64,000 bases of DNA. It comes from Sphingobium sp. TKS (GTDB lineage: Bacteria; Pseudomonadota; Alphaproteobacteria; Sphingomonadales; Sphingomonadaceae). The notes under the pieces are model-generated. The model worked only from the letters and a program-made list of their open reading frames with translations, was not told the origin of the DNA and did no database searches. The number at the start of each line of letters is the position of its first letter. Within the stretch, counting starts at the first letter, position 1. The position numbers were made by a program, and so were the translations under genes. Shown in pieces: positions 61,677-64,000 of the stretch. The stretch covers positions 1,119,001-1,183,000 of the forward strand of contig NZ_CP005083.1 in the NCBI RefSeq assembly GCF_001563265.1, in the 5' to 3' direction.

Positions 61677-62477
61677 CTAAAAGCGCGCCCAGTCAGCCTC
61701 GCCGTCAAAGACATGGGTGGCAGGCCCGGTCATCAATATGTGCCCGCCCGGCGCCCAGTCGATCACGAGATCGCCGCCGGGCAGCGTGACTCGGGTGGGG
61801 CCGCTCACCAGCTTGCGGCGCACCGCCGCCACCGCCGTCGCGCAGGCGCCGGTGCCGCAGGCGCGGGTGAGGCCTGCGCCGCGCTCCCAGACGATCAGGC
61901 GGATATGATTCTCACCCATAATTTGCGCGAAATTCACGTTCACTCGAGCCGGGAACAGCGGGTCCGTCTCGATAAGCGGTCCCAGCCGCTCGATATCCAC
62001 CGCGTCCAGATCGTCGCAGAAGAAGATGACATGCGGATTGCCGACATTGACCGCTACTGGCGCGGGCAGCTCTTCCCAGCTTACCGGCATGACCAGCGTG
62101 TCCATGGCGTAGGCGAGGGGGATCGCATCCCACTCCAGCCGGGGTTCGCCCATGTCGACGCTGGCGCCGCCGTCCACGCCCTTCGCGTCCAGCAGTCCGG
62201 CCTTGGTTTCGATCAGCACGTCCCGCCCGACGAACAGCGGCACGCAGCGGGTCGCGTTGCCGCAAGCCTCCACTTCGCTGCCGTCGCTGTTGAAGATGCG
62301 CATCGACACGTCGGCGCGGTCGGAATGGCCGATGAGGATGAGCTGATCGCAGCCGATCCCGGCATGGCGGTCGGCAATGGCCTGCGCGCGCGCAGGCGTC
62401 ATGTCGAGCGCCGCGTCCCGCGCGTCGATCACGACGAAGTCGTTGCCCAAACCATGCATTTTCGAAAAACGGCCCAT
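61677..62477 (-). CDS. dapF: Diaminopimelate epimerase
   Basis: A 266-residue cofactor-independent epimerase that makes meso-diaminopimelate for lysine and peptidoglycan. Catalytic cysteines in EVEACGNATRC and TRACGTGACATAVA; MHGLGNDFVVIDAR at the start, NVGNPHVIFF and MTGPATHVFDGE at the end. Start at 62477 (MGRFSKMHGLG), with 62489 possible. Its stop (TAG) is followed at once by the mtaB ATG. Confidence 0.94.
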   Translation of the reverse strand: MGRFSKMHGLGNDFVVIDARDAALDMTPARAQAIADRHAGIGCDQLILIGHSDRADVSMRIFNSDGSEVEACGNATRCVPLFVGRDVLIETKAGLLDAKGVDGGASVDMGEPRLEWDAIPLAYAMDTLVMPVSWEELPAPVAVNVGNPHVIFFCDDLDAVDIERLGPLIETDPLFPARVNVNFAQIMGENHIRLIVWERGAGLTRACGTGACATAVAAVRRKLVSGPTRVTLPGGDLVIDWAPGGHILMTGPATHVFDGEADWARF

Positions 62478-62530
62478 AGCGCGGCGCATGTAAGGCCAAT
62501 GCGGGGAAAAGACCAGCCTATCCGGCGTGC

Positions 62531-63931
62531 CTATCCCGTATTCAGGGCCGCACGCTTGCGTCCATAGAGGAAATAGACAGCCAGCCCGATCGCGTTCCAG
62601 ATGAAGCAGGCGAGGATGGTCTTCACCGGCAGGCTGATGAACAGATAGGCGCAGCCGCCAATCGCGCCAAGGCCGACCAGCCATCCCGCAGGGGCGCGGA
62701 AGGGGCGCTTGAGGTCGGGCATCCGCCGTCGCAGGATCAAGAGGCAAGCGCCCACGGCGGTAAAGGCGATCAGCGTCCCCGCATTGGCGAGCGCGGCGAT
62801 CTCATCGATGGGTAGCACGCCCGCTATGATCGCGACCAGCACGGCGGTCATGCCGGTGATCCGGGCGGGCGTGCCGCGCTTGGAGATCAGCGCCAGCCTC
62901 TGCGGCAGGAAGCCGTCCCGCGCCATGACGAGGAAGATGCGGCTCTGCCCATAGAGAAAGCCGAGCAGCACCGTCGGCAGCGCAATCACCGCCGCTATGG
63001 CGACGATCCTGGCCACCTGTCCCTGCCCCATCTCCCGCAGGATCAGCGCCAGCGGCTCCGGGCTGTCGGCAAAGCGGGTGAAGGGCATCGCCCCGATCGC
63101 CGCCGCCGCTACAGCCACATAGATCAAAGTGCAGACGATCAGCGACCCGACGATGCCGATGGCAAGGTCGCGATCCGGGTTCTTCGCTTCCTCCGCCGCG
63201 GTCGAGATCGCGTCGAAGCCGTAAAAGGCGAAGAAGATAATCGCCGCCGCCGCCATGACGCCGCGCTCGACGCCATCCGGCCCCATCGACTTGGCGAAGC
63301 CGAAGGGCATGAAAGGCGAGAGATTCTGCGCGTCGAAGGCGGGCAGAGCGATGGCGACGAACAGGCTGAGGGTGGCGATCTTGATGAGGACCAGCAGCGC
63401 GTTCAGTCGCGCGCTTTCATGGGTGCCCAGCATCAGCAGCCCCGCCACCACGGCGATGATGAAGATGGCAGGCACATTGACGAGACCGCCCAGTTCCGGC
63501 CCCTTGGTCAACAGCTCGGGAAAGCCCACCAAGGTCAGCAGCGGCGCGGCATAGCCCGACCAGCCCACCGCCACGGTCGACACCACCAGCGAATATTCGA
63601 GGATCAAGCTCCATCCGACGATCCAGGCGATGCCTTCGCCCAGGACCACATAGCTGTAGCTATAGGCACTCCCGGCCGCGGGCATCATGGTGGAAAGCTC
63701 GGCATAGGCCAGCGCCGCGCAGGCGCAGATCGCGCCCGCGATGGCGAAGGACAGCAGCACCGCTGGCCCCGCCCGGTCCGCGCCGACGCCGATCAGCGTC
63801 AATATGCCGGTGCCGACGATCGCTCCCACGCCCAGCGCCAGCAGATGCGGCCAGGACAAGGTGCGTGCCAGCCTATGCCCTTCCTGTGCGGGCATCATCG
63901 CCCCCATCGGCTTGCGGCGCGTCCAGCTCAT
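62531..63931 (-). CDS. APC-family amino-acid permease
   Basis: A 466-residue secondary transporter with 12 membrane helices. TM1 contains LALGVGAIVGTGILTLIGVG, the amino-acid/cation site of the family; AALAYAELSTMMPAAGSAYS is the conserved TM2-3 loop, and FFAFYGFDAISTAAEEAKNP is typical of the cationic amino-acid transporter (CAT) branch. Start at 63931 (MSWTRRKPMGAM) with AAAGGAC upstream. Substrate specificity cannot be fixed from sequence. It converges on nothing within the window; its promoter lies in the last 69 bp. Confidence 0.88.
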   Translation of the reverse strand: MSWTRRKPMGAMMPAQEGHRLARTLSWPHLLALGVGAIVGTGILTLIGVGADRAGPAVLLSFAIAGAICACAALAYAELSTMMPAAGSAYSYSYVVLGEGIAWIVGWSLILEYSLVVSTVAVGWSGYAAPLLTLVGFPELLTKGPELGGLVNVPAIFIIAVVAGLLMLGTHESARLNALLVLIKIATLSLFVAIALPAFDAQNLSPFMPFGFAKSMGPDGVERGVMAAAAIIFFAFYGFDAISTAAEEAKNPDRDLAIGIVGSLIVCTLIYVAVAAAAIGAMPFTRFADSPEPLALILREMGQGQVARIVAIAAVIALPTVLLGFLYGQSRIFLVMARDGFLPQRLALISKRGTPARITGMTAVLVAIIAGVLPIDEIAALANAGTLIAFTAVGACLLILRRRMPDLKRPFRAPAGWLVGLGAIGGCAYLFISLPVKTILACFIWNAIGLAVYFLYGRKRAALNTG

Positions 63932-64000
63932 GTCCTTTTTCTCCCCCTTTTGCGGGCACCTTGCCGTTGCAGGAGCGGCTGGCAAGAAAAATTTATACAA

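Overview
The window looks like a chromosomal segment of a high-GC alphaproteobacterium, most likely a sphingomonad (Sphingobium/Sphingomonas type). The grounds are protein-level resemblance of many genes, the alphaproteobacterial regulators (a CpdR-like receiver, a TTAA-N7-TTAA CtrA-type site in front of cheA, an HdaA-like protein), a split two-gene methionine synthase with an ArsR-methyltransferase regulator, and intergenic palindromes of the type scattered through sphingomonad genomes. No species call is made.

Layout. Positions 1-6680 are an accessory, partly decayed region: three complete Fic-domain genes of three different subfamilies, a headless Fic remnant, a frameshifted tyrosine recombinase and a fragment of a membrane protein. 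It ends at a tRNA-Val(GAC) gene (6681-6755, minus), a plausible integration site. From 6885 on, mostly housekeeping genes follow: dicarboxylate transporter, cpdR, N-formylglutamate amidohydrolase, a phosphate-type porin behind a Pho box, and rplJL. A low-GC gene split by an IS5-family element lies at 12855-14491, and its original reading frame can be reconstructed across the insertion. Then come rsh, an HxlR regulator, a LytS/LytTR two-component pair, a GtrA protein, a large membrane protein, tadA, rpmB, a phytase-like esterase and small envelope lipoproteins.

Positions 25276-30964 form a methionine/one-carbon operon (ArsR-methyltransferase regulator, metF, metH split in two) with a palindromic operator inside its promoter. 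Next are a beta-lactamase-like lipoprotein, an alpha/beta hydrolase, nadB, an ABC ATPase, purN (fused to a YjbR-like domain), purM, an HdaA-like protein, ppk and ppx. An IS4-family element (44094-45281) has inserted into an intergenic repeat. Beyond it are a lemA-TPM-TPM-NUDIX operon on the minus strand, mscL, a second helical lipoprotein and a cheA-cheW-cheY-cheB-cheR cluster. The right end holds a cell-wall amidase, the RNase P RNA gene, a J-domain protein with a ferredoxin-like partner, a hemerythrin protein, sodB, a PuuD-like membrane protein, yciB, ftsY, mtaB, dapF and an APC amino-acid permease.

The most unusual signals are: the cluster of Fic genes, with a five-copy TTGCGC array at mostly 20-bp spacing before the third and an 18-bp direct repeat around the start of the first; the reconstructible IS5-split gene; two small lipoproteins whose Asn residues follow helical periodicity (one with an 18-residue period); the PurN-YjbR fusion; and CheA ending in a receiver-like domain without its phospho-acceptor Asp. 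All functional statements rest on reading motifs and family resemblance; no database search was run.
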